The position numbers and the translations under genes are program-made. Below, one piece after another: positions 8,065-18,966 of a stretch of DNA of 64,000 nt (positions within the stretch are counted from its first letter, which is position 1; every line of letters begins with the position of its first letter). This DNA comes from Erythrobacter sp. EC-HK427 (GTDB lineage: Bacteria; Pseudomonadota; Alphaproteobacteria; Sphingomonadales; Sphingomonadaceae). The stretch is from positions 1,244,292 through 1,308,291 of the forward strand of contig NZ_LR701479.1 in the NCBI RefSeq assembly GCF_902498745.1. The letters are read 5' to 3'. Under the pieces are notes generated by a model. That model saw nothing but the letters and a program-made list of their open reading frames with translations, did not search any database and was not told the DNA's origin.

Positions 8065-9504
8065 TCACCCCATCCCCGCCAGCTTCTTCGCCCTTCTCCG
8101 CTGTACACTTGAGCCAATCCCGATCGCCTCGCGGTATTTCGCTACCGTCCTGCGCGCCAGGTCGAAGCCCTCGGCTTTCAGCAAGTCCACCAGTGCATCG
8201 TCGGACAGCACCGCTTTCGGGTCTTCGGCATCGCACAGCGCCCTGATGCGCGCTTTCACCGCTTCCGCGCTCGCGCCTTCGCCGTCTGCCGAGCCCACGC
8301 CGCTCGAGAAGAAATATTTCAGCTCGAACGTCCCGCGCTCGCAGTGCAGGAACTTGTTGCTCGTCACCCGGCTGACGGTGCTTTCGTGCATTTCGATCGC
8401 TTCGGCGACTTTCGCCAAAGTCAAAGGCCGCAGCTCCGACACGCCGCGGCGGAAAAAGCCGTCTTGCTGCTTCACGATCTCGGCGGCCGTCTTGAGGATC
8501 GTCTTCTGCCGCTGGTCCAATGCCTTGATGAGCCAGTTCGCATCCGCCAGCTTCTCCGAAAGCCAGCCCTTCGCTTCCTTGTTCACCGCGCCCGCGCGCA
8601 GTTCCACATAATATCCGCGATTGACCACCAGGCGCGGCAGCGTCGCCTCGTTCAGGCGGATATCCCAGCCGCCATCCGCCGCCGCGTGCACCAGCACATC
8701 GGGTACCACCGCATTCGCCGCGCTGCCGCCATAGGCGAGGCCGGGCTTGGGATCGTAGCTGCGCAATTCGTTCAGCATATCCGCCAGATCCTCGTCATCG
8801 ACGCGGCAGATGCGCTTCAATTGCGCAAACGCGCCCTTGGCCACCAGATCGAGATTCTTGAGCAGCACTTCCATGCACGGATCGTAGCGGTCCGCCTCTT
8901 TCGCCTGCAGCGCGAGGCATTCGCCCAGATCGCGCGCGCCGACGCCGGTCGGCTCCATGCTCTGCACGCATTCGAGCGCCCGCTCGGCATCGGCGAGCGG
9001 CACGCCAAGAGCGCCGGCGACATCGCGCAGGGGCGCGGTCAGATAGCCAGCCTCGTCCAGCTGCGCGATCAGATGGTGGGCGATGAAGGCGGTGTGCTGG
9101 CACGGCGCACAGGTGCCGACTTGTGCCTCCAGATGATCGGCGAGGGAGAGCGCGGCATCCTCGCGGTTTTCCAGATCGAACCCGCCATCCTCGCCCCCGC
9201 CCGAAGACATTTGCGCCGACCAGTCGCCGGTGTCGCGGTCACGGTCGAGCGCGCTCTCATCGATATCGAGCGCGCGCTCGCCTTCGGCCGAGGTCGCATC
9301 GCGGATTTCGGGTTCGGGCGGGGCGTCACCTTCGGAAACGCGCAATTCGCCTGCTTCGAGCAGCGGATTGCTCTCCAGCGCGTCGCCGATAAAGGTCTCG
9401 ATTTCGAGATTGCTGAGCGCCAGCAGCTTGATCGCCTGCTGCAATTGCGGCGTCATCACCAGCGATTGCGATTGGCGGAGGTCTAGTCTCGGCCCCAATG
9501 CCAT
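8065..9504 (-). CDS. rpoN: RNA polymerase sigma-54 factor
   Basis: 479 residues. It directs core RNA polymerase to -24/-12 promoters that require AAA+ activators. The N-terminal glutamine-rich region I (LRQSQSLVMTPQLQQAIKL, residues about 9-27) is intact, followed by an acidic region II. The C-terminal RpoN box (ARRTVAKYREAIGI) is intact. It starts 11 bases after the lptB stop, the usual alphaproteobacterial lptB-rpoN order, so it is probably co-transcribed. Downstream, hpf/ptsN are not seen; a DUF2971 gene follows instead. Confidence 0.97.
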   Translation of the reverse strand: MALGPRLDLRQSQSLVMTPQLQQAIKLLALSNLEIETFIGDALESNPLLEAGELRVSEGDAPPEPEIRDATSAEGERALDIDESALDRDRDTGDWSAQMSSGGGEDGGFDLENREDAALSLADHLEAQVGTCAPCQHTAFIAHHLIAQLDEAGYLTAPLRDVAGALGVPLADAERALECVQSMEPTGVGARDLGECLALQAKEADRYDPCMEVLLKNLDLVAKGAFAQLKRICRVDDEDLADMLNELRSYDPKPGLAYGGSAANAVVPDVLVHAAADGGWDIRLNEATLPRLVVNRGYYVELRAGAVNKEAKGWLSEKLADANWLIKALDQRQKTILKTAAEIVKQQDGFFRRGVSELRPLTLAKVAEAIEMHESTVSRVTSNKFLHCERGTFELKYFFSSGVGSADGEGASAEAVKARIRALCDAEDPKAVLSDDALVDLLKAEGFDLARRTVAKYREAIGIGSSVQRRRAKKLAGMG

Positions 9505-9515
9505 GACCTAATCCC

Positions 9516-10331
9516 TCACAATTCGAAATGCTCACCCAGATACAGCCGCCGCACATTCTCGTCAGCTACCAGCTCTGCCGGGGAGCCTGCGAACAGCACT
9601 TGCCCGCCATAGATGATGCAGGCGCGGTCGACGATCTCGAGCGTTTCGCGCACATTGTGATCGGTGATGAGCACACCGATGCCGCGCGTTTTGAGGTCTT
9701 TCACCAGATCGCGGATATCGCTGATCGAGAGCGGATCGATGCCCGCAAACGGCTCGTCGAGCAGCATGATCGAGGGGTTGGCGGCCAATGCCCGGGCGAT
9801 CTCGCAGCGGCGGCGTTCCCCGCCCGATAGCGCCATGGCCGGGCTGGAGCGCAGGCGGGTGAGGCCGAATTCGCTCAGCAGCCGCTCAAGCTCGGCCGCG
9901 CGGGTCGCCTTGTCCGGCTCCACCATTTCGAGCACGCAGGAAATGTTCTGCTCCACCGTCATGCCGCGGAAAATGCTGGTTTCCTGCGGCAAATAGCCCA
10001 GCCCAAGGATCGCGCGGCGATACATCGGCAGCTTGGTGACATCCTCGCCATCCATCAGGATGCGCCCGCTATCGGGTTTGACGAGGCCCATGATCGAATA
10101 GAAACAGGTCGTCTTGCCCGCGCCGTTGGGGCCGAGCAGGCCGAGCACTTCGCCCTTGGCCACCGAAAGCGAAATGTCAGTCAGCACCGCGCGCTTGTCA
10201 TAGCTCTTGGCGATGGAAATGACCTGCAAACCGCCTGCGGGCGGCAGTTCGGGGGAGGCACTGGCGGGAGCCCCGGCCATGCTCTGCTGCAAGGTCTGCT
10301 GGTCGGTCACATCATCATCGCGCGCGCTCAT
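9516..10331 (-). CDS. lptB: LPS export ABC transporter ATP-binding protein LptB
   Basis: 271 residues. It hydrolyses ATP to drive LptFG extraction of lipopolysaccharide from the inner membrane. Walker A GPNGAGKTT (about 67-75), a Q-loop in LPQETSIFRGMTVEQN, signature LSGGERRR, Walker B IMLLDEPFAGIDP and H-loop TDHNVRE are all intact. The N-terminus carries about 35 extra, Ala/Pro/Gln-rich residues compared with the usual 240-residue LptB; an internal Met18 is a possible alternative start. lptC and lptA, often just upstream, are not in this window. Confidence 0.95.
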   Translation of the reverse strand: MSARDDDVTDQQTLQQSMAGAPASASPELPPAGGLQVISIAKSYDKRAVLTDISLSVAKGEVLGLLGPNGAGKTTCFYSIMGLVKPDSGRILMDGEDVTKLPMYRRAILGLGYLPQETSIFRGMTVEQNISCVLEMVEPDKATRAAELERLLSEFGLTRLRSSPAMALSGGERRRCEIARALAANPSIMLLDEPFAGIDPLSISDIRDLVKDLKTRGIGVLITDHNVRETLEIVDRACIIYGGQVLFAGSPAELVADENVRRLYLGEHFEL

Positions 10332-10478
10332 GGGCTGTCACTTAGCACGGGCGGCGCAGCTTTGAAGTGGGTTTGGCAAGATTCCTGCATGGAAAACCAC
10401 CTATGCACCGTGCCTCTTGCCAATCTGTCACCGGTTTGAAATACTCTGCCTCCTCAGGGGAGAGGAAAGGAGTCGCCA

Positions 10479-10877
10479 ATGGGCAAGGCGCTAACCGACC
10501 AGCCGCAGACGGAAACCCGCACGGCTAATGCATCACCGGCAGCGGGGCACGCCGTCGACTGGCGCAGCAAGGCGAGCGATCATGTCGCCTACAGCCTGCT
10601 CGTTTACACCGGCCTGCATATTTTCGTGACCATGGGCGCGCTGAAGAGCGGGGGCGGATCGCTGCTCCCCTATTTCGCGCTGGTGGTGCTGGTGGTGGCG
10701 ATCATCCCCGCGCTGCGGATGCTGGAAATGCGCTGGCAACGCTTCGCCGCATCGGGCGCGAGCGACGCAGAGCTGCGCCCGCTCTTCCGCCGCGAAATGG
10801 CGCTGCTGTGGCTGACCGCCATCGGCCTGCCGCTGGTGCTGACCTTCGCGGCGAAAGCGGTGACGGCGGTGTTGTAG
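10479..10877 (+). CDS. hypothetical membrane protein
   Basis: 132 residues, starting at an ATG preceded by AGGAAAGGAG (10464-10473). A polar, Thr/Ala-rich N-terminus of about 35 residues is followed by three hydrophobic segments (about 40-58, 62-80, 108-130). I do not recognise the family. It is divergent from lptB, separated by about 150 bases, and convergent with ppa, so it is probably a single-gene unit. Confidence 0.75.
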   Translation: MGKALTDQPQTETRTANASPAAGHAVDWRSKASDHVAYSLLVYTGLHIFVTMGALKSGGGSLLPYFALVVLVVAIIPALRMLEMRWQRFAASGASDAELRPLFRREMALLWLTAIGLPLVLTFAAKAVTAVL

Positions 10878-10897
10878 GCGCCTGAAGCACCCGCAAC

Positions 10898-11428
10898 TCA
10901 GCCCGTCCGATACCGCTCGATCGCTTCGACCACGATCTGCTTGGCTTCGGCGGTGTTCCCCCACTTGCCGATGCGCACCCATTTCTCGGCTTCCAGGTCT
11001 TTGTAATGGGTGAAGAAATGCTCGATCTGTTGCAGGATGATGCTGGGCAAATCCTGCCGCTCGGCGACGTCCGAGTAATAGGGGAAGGTCGTGTCCACCG
11101 GCACGCAGATCAGCTTTTCATCGCCGCCATGCTCGTCTTCCAGATTGAGCACGCCGATGGGGCGCGCGCGCACCACGCAGCCGGCAATAAAGGGCGAACG
11201 CGAAATCACCAGCGCATCGAGCGGATCGCCATCGGGTGACAGCGTGTGCGGCACGAAGCCGTAATTCGCCGGATAGCGCATCGGCGTGTGCAGAATCCGG
11301 TCGACAAACAGCGCGCCCGATTTCTTGTCGAACTCATACTTCACCGGCTCGCCGCCCGTGGGGACTTCGATGATGACATTCAGGCTCTCCGGCGGATTGT
11401 CGCCCGTCGGGATATGTTCGATACGCAT
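10898..11428 (-). CDS. ppa: inorganic pyrophosphatase
   Basis: 176 residues, the usual size for a family I soluble pyrophosphatase. It hydrolyses pyrophosphate to phosphate in the cytoplasm with Mg2+. The metal-binding DGDPLDALV signature, PANYGFVPHTL, and the KDLEAEKWV segment are present. The start MRIEHIP at 11428 fits the family; the open frame continues 11 codons upstream into unconserved sequence. AGGG lies about 10 bases before the chosen ATG. Confidence 0.96.
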   Translation of the reverse strand: MRIEHIPTGDNPPESLNVIIEVPTGGEPVKYEFDKKSGALFVDRILHTPMRYPANYGFVPHTLSPDGDPLDALVISRSPFIAGCVVRARPIGVLNLEDEHGGDEKLICVPVDTTFPYYSDVAERQDLPSIILQQIEHFFTHYKDLEAEKWVRIGKWGNTAEAKQIVVEAIERYRTG

Positions 11429-11548
11429 GGATGCTTGTCCCTTTTCGGAATCAGAAGGCACCCCCTCCCAAAACTGTGCGCGCGCCTAGCGCAAGTCAGA
11501 CATAAAGCCAATCGCGGAGTTTTCTCGCCGCAGGCGCTTTTATTGATT

Positions 11549-11640
11549 TCGCGCAGAGTGCGCCGAGGCCGCAGAGAAGGGTGCAATCTAGGCTTACTCT
11601 CTGTGCTCTCTGCGTTCTCTGCGTTCTCTGCGCGAACAAG
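11549..11640. repeat. CGCAGAG-type dispersed inverted repeat
   Basis: The left part reads GCGCAGAGTGCGCC then CCGCAGAGAAG; the right part carries three tandem CTCTGCG units ending CTCTGCGCGAAC. The arms are complementary. It lies in the gap between divergent ppa and hisS, with no gene content. Confidence 0.6.
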
Positions 11641-11720
11641 TCTAATGCGGCTTCGCCGATTGGCGAACCCCATGCTTCAGCCCTTCCCGCCAGCGGCGTT
11701 GCAAGCTAAGGGCGCTCCCC

Positions 11721-13007
11721 ATGGCAAAACCCAACACTCCCCAGGCCATTCGCGGCACGCAGGACATTTTCGGCGCGGATGCAGAGGCCTTCGCATTCGT
11801 GGTCGAGACGTTCGAGCGGGTGCGCAAGCTCTACCGCTTCCGCCGCGTCGAAATGCCGGTGTTCGAAAAGACCGACGTGTTCAGCCGCGCGATTGGCGAG
11901 ACGACCGATGTGGTGAGCAAGGAAATGTATTCCTTCCTTGATCGCGGCGATGAAAGCCTGACCCTGCGCCCCGAATTCACCGCCGGGATCGCACGCGCCT
12001 ATCTCACCAATGGCTGGCAGCAGCACGCGCCGCTGAAAGTGGCGACGCACGGGCCGCTGTTCCGGTATGAGCGCCCGCAAAAGGGCCGCTACCGCCAGTT
12101 CCACCAGATCGATGCGGAGATTATCGGCGCGGCGGAACCGCAGGCCGATGTCGAGCTGCTGGCGATGGCGGATCAGGTGATCCGCGAGCTGGGGATCGAG
12201 GGCGTTACGCTCCACCTCAACACGCTGGGCGACGGCGACAGCCGTGATGCGTGGCGCGCGGCTTTGGTCGGCTATTTCGGCGCGGTGCGCGGGGAACTCT
12301 CCGAAGATTCGCAGGAGCGGCTGGAGAAGAACCCGCTGCGCATTCTCGATTCAAAAGACCCGCGCGACCGGAAGTTCGTCGCCGATGCGCCGAAGATCGA
12401 TGCGTTCCTGTCGGACGAGGCGCGGGCGTTTTTCGACGCGGTAACGAGCGGGCTGGACGCGGCGGGCGTGAAATGGGCGCGGGCGGAAAGCCTGGTGCGC
12501 GGGCTGGATTACTACCGCCACACCGCGTTCGAATTCGTCCCCGATGAAGGCTCGGCAGCGGCGGCGGCGCTGGGTTCGCAGAGCACCATTCTGGGCGGCG
12601 GGCGCTACGACGGGCTGATGGAATCGCTCGGTGGCGCACCGACGCCTGCGGTGGGCTGGGCTGCGGGGATCGAGCGGCTGGCGATGTTGGTGGGGGAAGT
12701 GGGAGATGATCAGCTTGATGTCGTCGTCTTTGCAGAGAATGACGAAGCCATTCCCTATTGCATCGACTTGGTGACCAAGCTGCGTGTTGCAGGCGGTCCG
12801 GGCGACGGGTTCATCGCTGAAATGATAGTAACGGGTTCACCCAAGAAACGCTTTCAAAAGGCGTCGAAGGCAGGAGCAAGGGAAATCGTCCGGCTTCACG
12901 TCGAAGATAATGGTAGCTTGGCTTATCATGTCCATGTGCAAAACAACGAGACGAGTCAGGTGACGGACTTTCTGAAGCACGATTGGCCTCCCGTCCAAAA
13001 ATCATGA
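11721..13007 (+). CDS. hisS: histidine-tRNA ligase
   Basis: 428 residues. Class II synthetase charging tRNA-His. RGTQDIFG at the N-terminus, motif 2 ([15 protein letters not shown]), the histidine loop [13 protein letters not shown] and motif 3 GGGRYDGL are intact. The C-terminal anticodon-binding domain (about 330-428) is strongly diverged and lacks the usual clear pattern, although it keeps [14 protein letters not shown] from about 12700 to 12980 is visibly poorer in GC than the rest of the gene. The stop overlaps the prfA start as ATGA. Confidence 0.94.
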   Translation: MAKPNTPQAIRGTQDIFGADAEAFAFVVETFERVRKLYRFRRVEMPVFEKTDVFSRAIGETTDVVSKEMYSFLDRGDESLTLRPEFTAGIARAYLTNGWQQHAPLKVATHGPLFRYERPQKGRYRQFHQIDAEIIGAAEPQADVELLAMADQVIRELGIEGVTLHLNTLGDGDSRDAWRAALVGYFGAVRGELSEDSQERLEKNPLRILDSKDPRDRKFVADAPKIDAFLSDEARAFFDAVTSGLDAAGVKWARAESLVRGLDYYRHTAFEFVPDEGSAAAAALGSQSTILGGGRYDGLMESLGGAPTPAVGWAAGIERLAMLVGEVGDDQLDVVVFAENDEAIPYCIDLVTKLRVAGGPGDGFIAEMIVTGSPKKRFQKASKAGAREIVRLHVEDNGSLAYHVHVQNNETSQVTDFLKHDWPPVQKS

Positions 13008-14071
13008 CCATACCCGCCGAACGCCTCCACCAGATCGCCAACCGCTTCGCCGAGCTCGAAGCGCGGATGGCCAGCGGGCAGCTGGAGGGCGAGGCCTTTG
13101 TCCAGGCCAGCCGCGACTATGCCGAGCTGGAGCCGGTCGCCAAGGCGGCGGCGGCGGTGCAGGCTATGCGCGAGGAAATCGCCGGGCTCACCGAAATGCT
13201 CGCCGATCCCGAAATGAAGGCCATGGCGGAGGACGAGCTGGAGACCCTCAAAAAGGCGCTGCCGCAAGCCGAACGCGCGCTCGCGCTTGCCATGCTGCCG
13301 CGTGACAGCGCCGACCAGCGCCCCGCCATGCTCGAAATCCGCGCGGGGACGGGCGGGGACGAGGCGGCTTTGTTCGCGGGCGATCTCTTCCGGATGTATG
13401 AACGCTTCGCCGCCGAGCAGGGCTGGCGGGTGGAGCCGGTCAGCATGAATGCGGCGGAAGTCGGGGGCTTCAAGGAAATCGTCGCCAATATCAACGGCAC
13501 CGGCGTGTTCGCGAAGCTCAAATTCGAGTCCGGCGTCCACCGTGTGCAGCGCGTGCCCGTCACCGAAAGCGGAGGACGCATCCACACCAGCGCGGCGACC
13601 GTGGCGGTGCTGCCCGAACCGACCGAAGTCGATATGACGATCGACGACAATGATCTGCGGATCGACATCTACCGCTCCAGCGGCGCGGGCGGGCAGCACG
13701 TCAACACGACCGACTCTGCGGTGCGCATCACCCACGTTCCCACCGGCATCGTGGTGGCGATGCAGGACGAGCGCAGCCAGCACAAGAACCGCGACAAGGC
13801 GATGAAAGTGCTGCGCGCGCGCCTGTATGAAAAGCGCCGCGAGGAAGCGCACGGGGCCGAGGCCGAGGCGCGCAAGGCGATGGTCGGCAGCGGCGACCGT
13901 TCCGAGCGCATCCGCACCTACAATTTCCCGCAAGGCCGCGTGACTGATCACCGCATCGGCCTGACGCTGCACAAGCTCGACGAAGTGCTCGCGGGCACTG
14001 CGCTTGCCGAGCTGACCGACGCGCTGATCGCCGAGGACGAGGCGAAGCGGCTGGCGGCGATGGATGGCTAA
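13004..14071 (+). CDS. prfA: peptide chain release factor 1
   Basis: 355 residues. It reads UAA/UAG in the ribosomal A site and triggers peptide release. The codon-recognition tripeptide is PVT within RVPVTESGG, and the catalytic GGQ is at residues 229-231 in [10 protein letters not shown]. The ATG at 13004 overlaps the hisS stop (ATGA) and gives the expected N-terminus; a longer frame from 12983 would lie inside hisS. The stop overlaps the ATG used by prmC, whose product methylates the GGQ glutamine. Confidence 0.97.
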   Translation: MTIPAERLHQIANRFAELEARMASGQLEGEAFVQASRDYAELEPVAKAAAAVQAMREEIAGLTEMLADPEMKAMAEDELETLKKALPQAERALALAMLPRDSADQRPAMLEIRAGTGGDEAALFAGDLFRMYERFAAEQGWRVEPVSMNAAEVGGFKEIVANINGTGVFAKLKFESGVHRVQRVPVTESGGRIHTSAATVAVLPEPTEVDMTIDDNDLRIDIYRSSGAGGQHVNTTDSAVRITHVPTGIVVAMQDERSQHKNRDKAMKVLRARLYEKRREEAHGAEAEARKAMVGSGDRSERIRTYNFPQGRVTDHRIGLTLHKLDEVLAGTALAELTDALIAEDEAKRLAAMDG

Positions 14072-15026
14072 AGCCCCCTCCTCTTCAGAGGAGGGGGTTG
14101 GGGGTGGTGGACACCCCGAACCGGGCGCGCATGACAGCACCACCCCCCCGCCCCCTCCTCTGAAGAGGAGGGGGAGTTATGTCGCCCAAGCCATCCGCGA
14201 GGCCACGACAAAGCTCGCCACCACCTCCGACACCGCGAGGCTCGATGCCGAGCTGCTGATGGCGCACGCTTTGGGCGTGTCGCGCTCCGATCTGCTGCTG
14301 CGGCATATGCAGGACGCCGTGCCTCCCGCATTCGCCGCGCTGGTGGAGCGCCGCGCCGCGCAGAAGCCGCTGGCTTATATCATCGGCACGCAGGAGTTTT
14401 TCGGGCGATCCTTCCTCGTCACCTCCGATGTCCTCATCCCGCGCGCCGATAGCGAGAGCGTGGTCGAAGCTGCGCTCGCTGCTGCGCCCGAAGCTAAGCG
14501 CATTCTCGATTGTGGTACCGGATCGGGTGCGCTGTTGCTGACGCTGCTGGCGGAAGTGCCCGCAGCCGAGGGCGTCGGGATCGATGCCTCGATGGGAGCT
14601 ATCGCGGTGGCGGCGGCGAATGCCGGGCTGCTGGGGCTGGCCGAGCGCGCGCGCATCCTCCATGCCGATTGGACACAAAACGGCTGGGCGAAGGGTCATG
14701 GCCGGTTCGATCTCATCATCGCCAACCCGCCTTATGTCGAGACGGGCGCCGATCTTGCGCCCGATGTGCGCGGGTTTGAACCCGCCAGCGCGCTGTTTGC
14801 AGGGCCGGAGGGGCTGAATGATTACCGGATTTTGCTGCCGCAACTGCCCGATCTGTTGACAGAAAACGGCGTGGCGGTGCTCGAAATCGGCTATTTACAG
14901 GCCGCTGCCGTCACGCAAATCGCGGAAAAGCAGGGCTTTAGCGTGGAGGTGAAGCAAGATCTCGGCCAGCGCGACCGTGCGCTGGTCTTGCGAATAAAGC
15001 TTGGCAAAGGCGAATCGACTGGGTAA
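14064..15026 (+). CDS. prmC: peptide chain release factor N5-glutamine methyltransferase
   Basis: 320 residues from the ATG at 14064, which overlaps the prfA end by 8 bases. It methylates the GGQ glutamine of release factors using SAM. The SAM loop ([15 protein letters not shown]) and catalytic NPPYVETG are present. Residues 4 to about 37 (Pro/Gly/Ser-rich) are encoded by a 101-bp palindromic repeat inserted in frame, so the recognisable protein starts only at about [12 protein letters not shown]. No better start is seen inside; either the extension is translated or an internal non-ATG start is used. Confidence 0.93.
   Translation: MAKAPSSSEEGVGGGGHPEPGAHDSTTPPPPPLKRRGSYVAQAIREATTKLATTSDTARLDAELLMAHALGVSRSDLLLRHMQDAVPPAFAALVERRAAQKPLAYIIGTQEFFGRSFLVTSDVLIPRADSESVVEAALAAAPEAKRILDCGTGSGALLLTLLAEVPAAEGVGIDASMGAIAVAAANAGLLGLAERARILHADWTQNGWAKGHGRFDLIIANPPYVETGADLAPDVRGFEPASALFAGPEGLNDYRILLPQLPDLLTENGVAVLEIGYLQAAAVTQIAEKQGFSVEVKQDLGQRDRALVLRIKLGKGESTG
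14074..14174. repeat. palindromic repeat inserted at the 5' end of prmC
   Basis: Each end is itself a hairpin: CCCCCTCCTCTTCAGAGG at 14074 and CCCCTCCTCTGAAGAGG at 14152. The two ends, with their GTTGGGGGTGGTG / CACCACCCCC inner parts, are inverted copies of each other. The same family appears behind metK (18861-18951) and, as a half unit, at 21531-21553. Here it is read in frame as part of prmC. Confidence 0.85.
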
Positions 15027-15214
15027 CTCTCGAATCAGGCAGGAAAAGCGATGGGTCGCTCTCCGCCTCAACTCCGACATTTGTTGGCAGGCGCGGGTAA
15101 CCGCTCGGCAACACGCAAATGAAGGGCAAACCAGCTCCCGATGGGCGGTTCGCGTGCAGACGCGATACGCCCGGCCCGATGGCGGGGAGAACGCAGCGAG
15201 GAAGCGAAGTTCCT

Positions 15215-15928
15215 TTGAATAACAATCGCAATAATAATCGTCGTCGTGGCCGCGGTAACAATAATCGTGGCGGCGGCAATCCCATGCAGGCCAACCGGAT
15301 CGATAGCCGCGCGCGCGGCAATGCTCCGCAAATGCTCGATAAATACAAGAAGCTGGCGCACGAAGCGCAGCTGAATGATGATCGGGTGCAGACCGAATAT
15401 TACCTGCAATTTGCCGACCACTATTTCCGCGTGATCGCCGATGCGAAAGCGCAGAAGGATGAATCGCAGCCGCGCCGCTCGAACGAGCGGCAGGACGAGC
15501 AGTTCGACGAGGACGAGGACGAGGATTTCCGCGAAGAGCGCAAGCCGCGCGCCCGCAACGGCCAACGCCCGCGCCGCGATGATGACGAGTTCGCGCAAGG
15601 CAGCGAAGGCGAAAGCGGCAATCAGGCGGACGACGACAATCCCTTTGTCCGCGCCGACCGTGACGAGGAGCGGGCCAAGCCCAAGCGCAAACCGCGCCCC
15701 GCACGCAAGCCAGCAGCCGAAGCGACGGATGATGATGACGGAGCGTTCGACGCGAGCCTCTTGCCCCCGGCCATTGCTCGTGCCAGCGAGAATGATGCGG
15801 GCGAAGATGCGGGCGAAGAAAAGCCCAAGCCCCGCCGCGGTCTGAAGCCGCGCCGCAAGCCGAGGGAAGACAGCGCCGCCGGCGATAGCGCAGGCGATGA
15901 TGGCGGAGCGCTGGAAGCGGTCGGCTAA
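15215..15928 (+). CDS. DUF4167 domain-containing protein
   Basis: About 237 residues from a TTG at 15215, which gives the family's Asn/Arg-rich start (LNNNRNNNRRRGRG) and has GAGGAAG (15199-15205) upstream. An ATG-initiated frame from 15119 would add 32 unconserved residues. The conserved core is GNAPQMLDKYKKLAHEAQ and DRVQTEYYLQFADHYFRV (about residues 35-75). The remainder is a low-complexity, charged tail rich in Arg/Asp/Glu. The N-terminus suggests nucleic-acid binding, but this is inference. Location after prmC is usual in alphaproteobacteria. Confidence 0.87.
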   Translation: MNNNRNNNRRRGRGNNNRGGGNPMQANRIDSRARGNAPQMLDKYKKLAHEAQLNDDRVQTEYYLQFADHYFRVIADAKAQKDESQPRRSNERQDEQFDEDEDEDFREERKPRARNGQRPRRDDDEFAQGSEGESGNQADDDNPFVRADRDEERAKPKRKPRPARKPAAEATDDDDGAFDASLLPPAIARASENDAGEDAGEEKPKPRRGLKPRRKPREDSAAGDSAGDDGGALEAVG

Positions 15929-15971
15929 ACCGGCATTGCAAACTTAAGGCGAGGCCGCACGGGTACCGGAT

Positions 15972-17597
15972 ATGACACCGGAGGAAACAGGCGCGCGGCG
16001 GTCTTGGCCGGTCATCGATCACCTTCCCCGCCGCGCATGGGCGTGGGCGCTTGGCCTTGGCCTTAGCAGCGCCTTCGGTTTCCAGCCCTTCGGCCTGTGG
16101 CCGCTCGCGCTGCTGGGCGTCGGCTTGGTGGCGCTGCTGATCGCGCGGGCCGAAACGCGCAAGCAGGCGCTGTGGCTTGGCTGGCTGTTCGGCTGGGCGC
16201 ATTTCACTCTCGGCAATAGCTGGATCGCGACGGCGTTTACGTACCAGGCGCAAATGCCCGCCATCCTCGGCTGGGCAGCGGTGCCCTTGCTGGCGATCTA
16301 TCTCGGACTGTTTCCCGCTTTGGCGGGCGTCGCGGCGAAGCTGGTCGTGCGATCAAGCCCCGGCTCTGGCCCGAACTGGGCCTTCGCGCTGGCCTTTGCG
16401 GGTGCTTGGATCATTGCCGAATGGCTGCGCAGCTGGGTTTTTACCGGCTATCCGTGGAATCCGCTGGCAATGGCGCTGCTCGGCCCGTTTGACCGGCCCG
16501 GCCTTGCCGCGCTGTCACCGCTGACGGGCACCTATGCGCTGTCGGGGATCGCCGCGCTGCTCGGCATGGCGGTTGTTCTGCTGGCGGCGGAGCGGCGCTG
16601 GCGCGTGGCGATGTTGGTGAGCGTGCTGCTGGCGGCCGGGATGTACTGGCCCGCCTCCGCCCCGCGCGAAGGCACGCTGGCGGTGACCATCGCCCATCCG
16701 AATATCCCGCAGCCCGACATCGCCAATCCCTACCGGTTCGAGCCGAATTACCGCACGCTCGCCGCGCTCTCCGCGCCAGCGGAAGGGCAGGGCGATGCAG
16801 CGCGGCTGGTGCTGTGGCCCGAAGCGGGCTTGGCGGATTATCTGCGCGACGGCTATCCGCAGCGCTACTACCGCTCGACCGCGTTTGAAAATCCGGAGCT
16901 TGCCCGCCGTCGCATCGGGCGCGCAATTGGCGAGCGCAGCGTGCTGCTCACCGGCGCGGTCGATCTGGAGATCGGGCCCGATGAAACGGGCTTTGTCCGC
17001 GCTTTGGGCGCGCGCAATGCCGTCACCGCGCTGTCTGCCGATGGGGCGATTCTCGCAGGCTATGCCAAAGCGCGGCTGGTGCCGGGCGGCGAATATCTGC
17101 CGATGCGCGAACTGCTCGAACCTATCGGCCTGTCTCGGCTGGTTGCAGGCAGCATCGATTTCTGGCCGGGGCCGGGGCAGCGCACGCTAGGCCTTGGTGC
17201 GGTTGGCGCGGTCAGCCCGCAGGTCTGTTACGAAATCATCTTTTCCGGCCGCGTGACCGACCGCAGCGCGCGGCCCGATTACATTTTCAATCCGTCGAGC
17301 GAAGGCTGGTTCGGCGCGGATGGCCCGCCGCAATTCCTTGCCCAGTCGCGGATGCGGGCGATCGAGGAAGGCCTGCCGGTGCTGCGCGCCACCAATCGCG
17401 GTTATAGCGCAGTGATCGACCCGCGCGGCGTGGTGCGTGCCTTTCTTCGCCCCGATGAAGCAGGGCGCATCGATGCCGTTATTCCGCCCGCCGCGCCGCT
17501 GACCTTGTTCGCGCGGCTCGGCAATGCGCTGGGGCTGATCTGGGCAGGGCTGTTTATTCTGGCGGCTATCGTTGCCATGCGCCGTGCGCGTGGGTAA
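15972..17597 (+). CDS. lnt: apolipoprotein N-acyltransferase
   Basis: 541 residues. It adds the third acyl chain to the N-terminal cysteine of lipoproteins in the inner membrane. The N-terminal half has multiple membrane segments; the C-terminal nitrilase-like domain carries the catalytic triad Glu284 (VLWPEAG), Lys366 (GYAKARLVPGGEYLP) and Cys419 (PQVCYEIIF). A final membrane helix follows. metK begins 51 bases downstream, the usual sphingomonad lnt-metK order. The ATG at 15972 is preceded by GGGTACCGGAT, a weak ribosome site. Confidence 0.96.
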   Translation: MTPEETGARRSWPVIDHLPRRAWAWALGLGLSSAFGFQPFGLWPLALLGVGLVALLIARAETRKQALWLGWLFGWAHFTLGNSWIATAFTYQAQMPAILGWAAVPLLAIYLGLFPALAGVAAKLVVRSSPGSGPNWAFALAFAGAWIIAEWLRSWVFTGYPWNPLAMALLGPFDRPGLAALSPLTGTYALSGIAALLGMAVVLLAAERRWRVAMLVSVLLAAGMYWPASAPREGTLAVTIAHPNIPQPDIANPYRFEPNYRTLAALSAPAEGQGDAARLVLWPEAGLADYLRDGYPQRYYRSTAFENPELARRRIGRAIGERSVLLTGAVDLEIGPDETGFVRALGARNAVTALSADGAILAGYAKARLVPGGEYLPMRELLEPIGLSRLVAGSIDFWPGPGQRTLGLGAVGAVSPQVCYEIIFSGRVTDRSARPDYIFNPSSEGWFGADGPPQFLAQSRMRAIEEGLPVLRATNRGYSAVIDPRGVVRAFLRPDEAGRIDAVIPPAAPLTLFARLGNALGLIWAGLFILAAIVAMRRARG

Positions 17598-17648
17598 GGC
17601 CCGCCGCTGACTATCCGAATCCCTTACCATGAGAAGGCAATCTCCAAC

Positions 17649-18854
<1,206 letters not shown>

Positions 18855-18860
18855 TAAAAG

Positions 18861-18951
18861 CCCCTTCCCTTGAGGGAAGGGGTTGGGGATGGGTGTGGCG
18901 CACCTATCGGCTGTCGAACCCCCACCCCCGACCCCTCCCCAGGGGGAGGGG
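18861..18951. repeat. palindromic repeat between metK and the DUF418 gene
   Basis: Ends are CCCCTTCCCTTGAGGGAAG and CCCCTCCCCAGGGGGAGGGG, with inner GGTTGGGGATGGGTG / CCCCCACCCCCGACC. It is the same design as the element inside prmC. Its purine-rich right end lies 12-20 bases before the next start and may serve as the ribosome-binding sequence of that gene, and the hairpins could also end metK transcription. Confidence 0.8.
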
Positions 18952-18966
18952 AGTTTGGGCCTTGTG

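Noticed and set aside
17598..17648. SAM riboswitch upstream of metK
   Set aside because: Only 51 bases separate lnt from metK and no conserved SAM-riboswitch core is visible.
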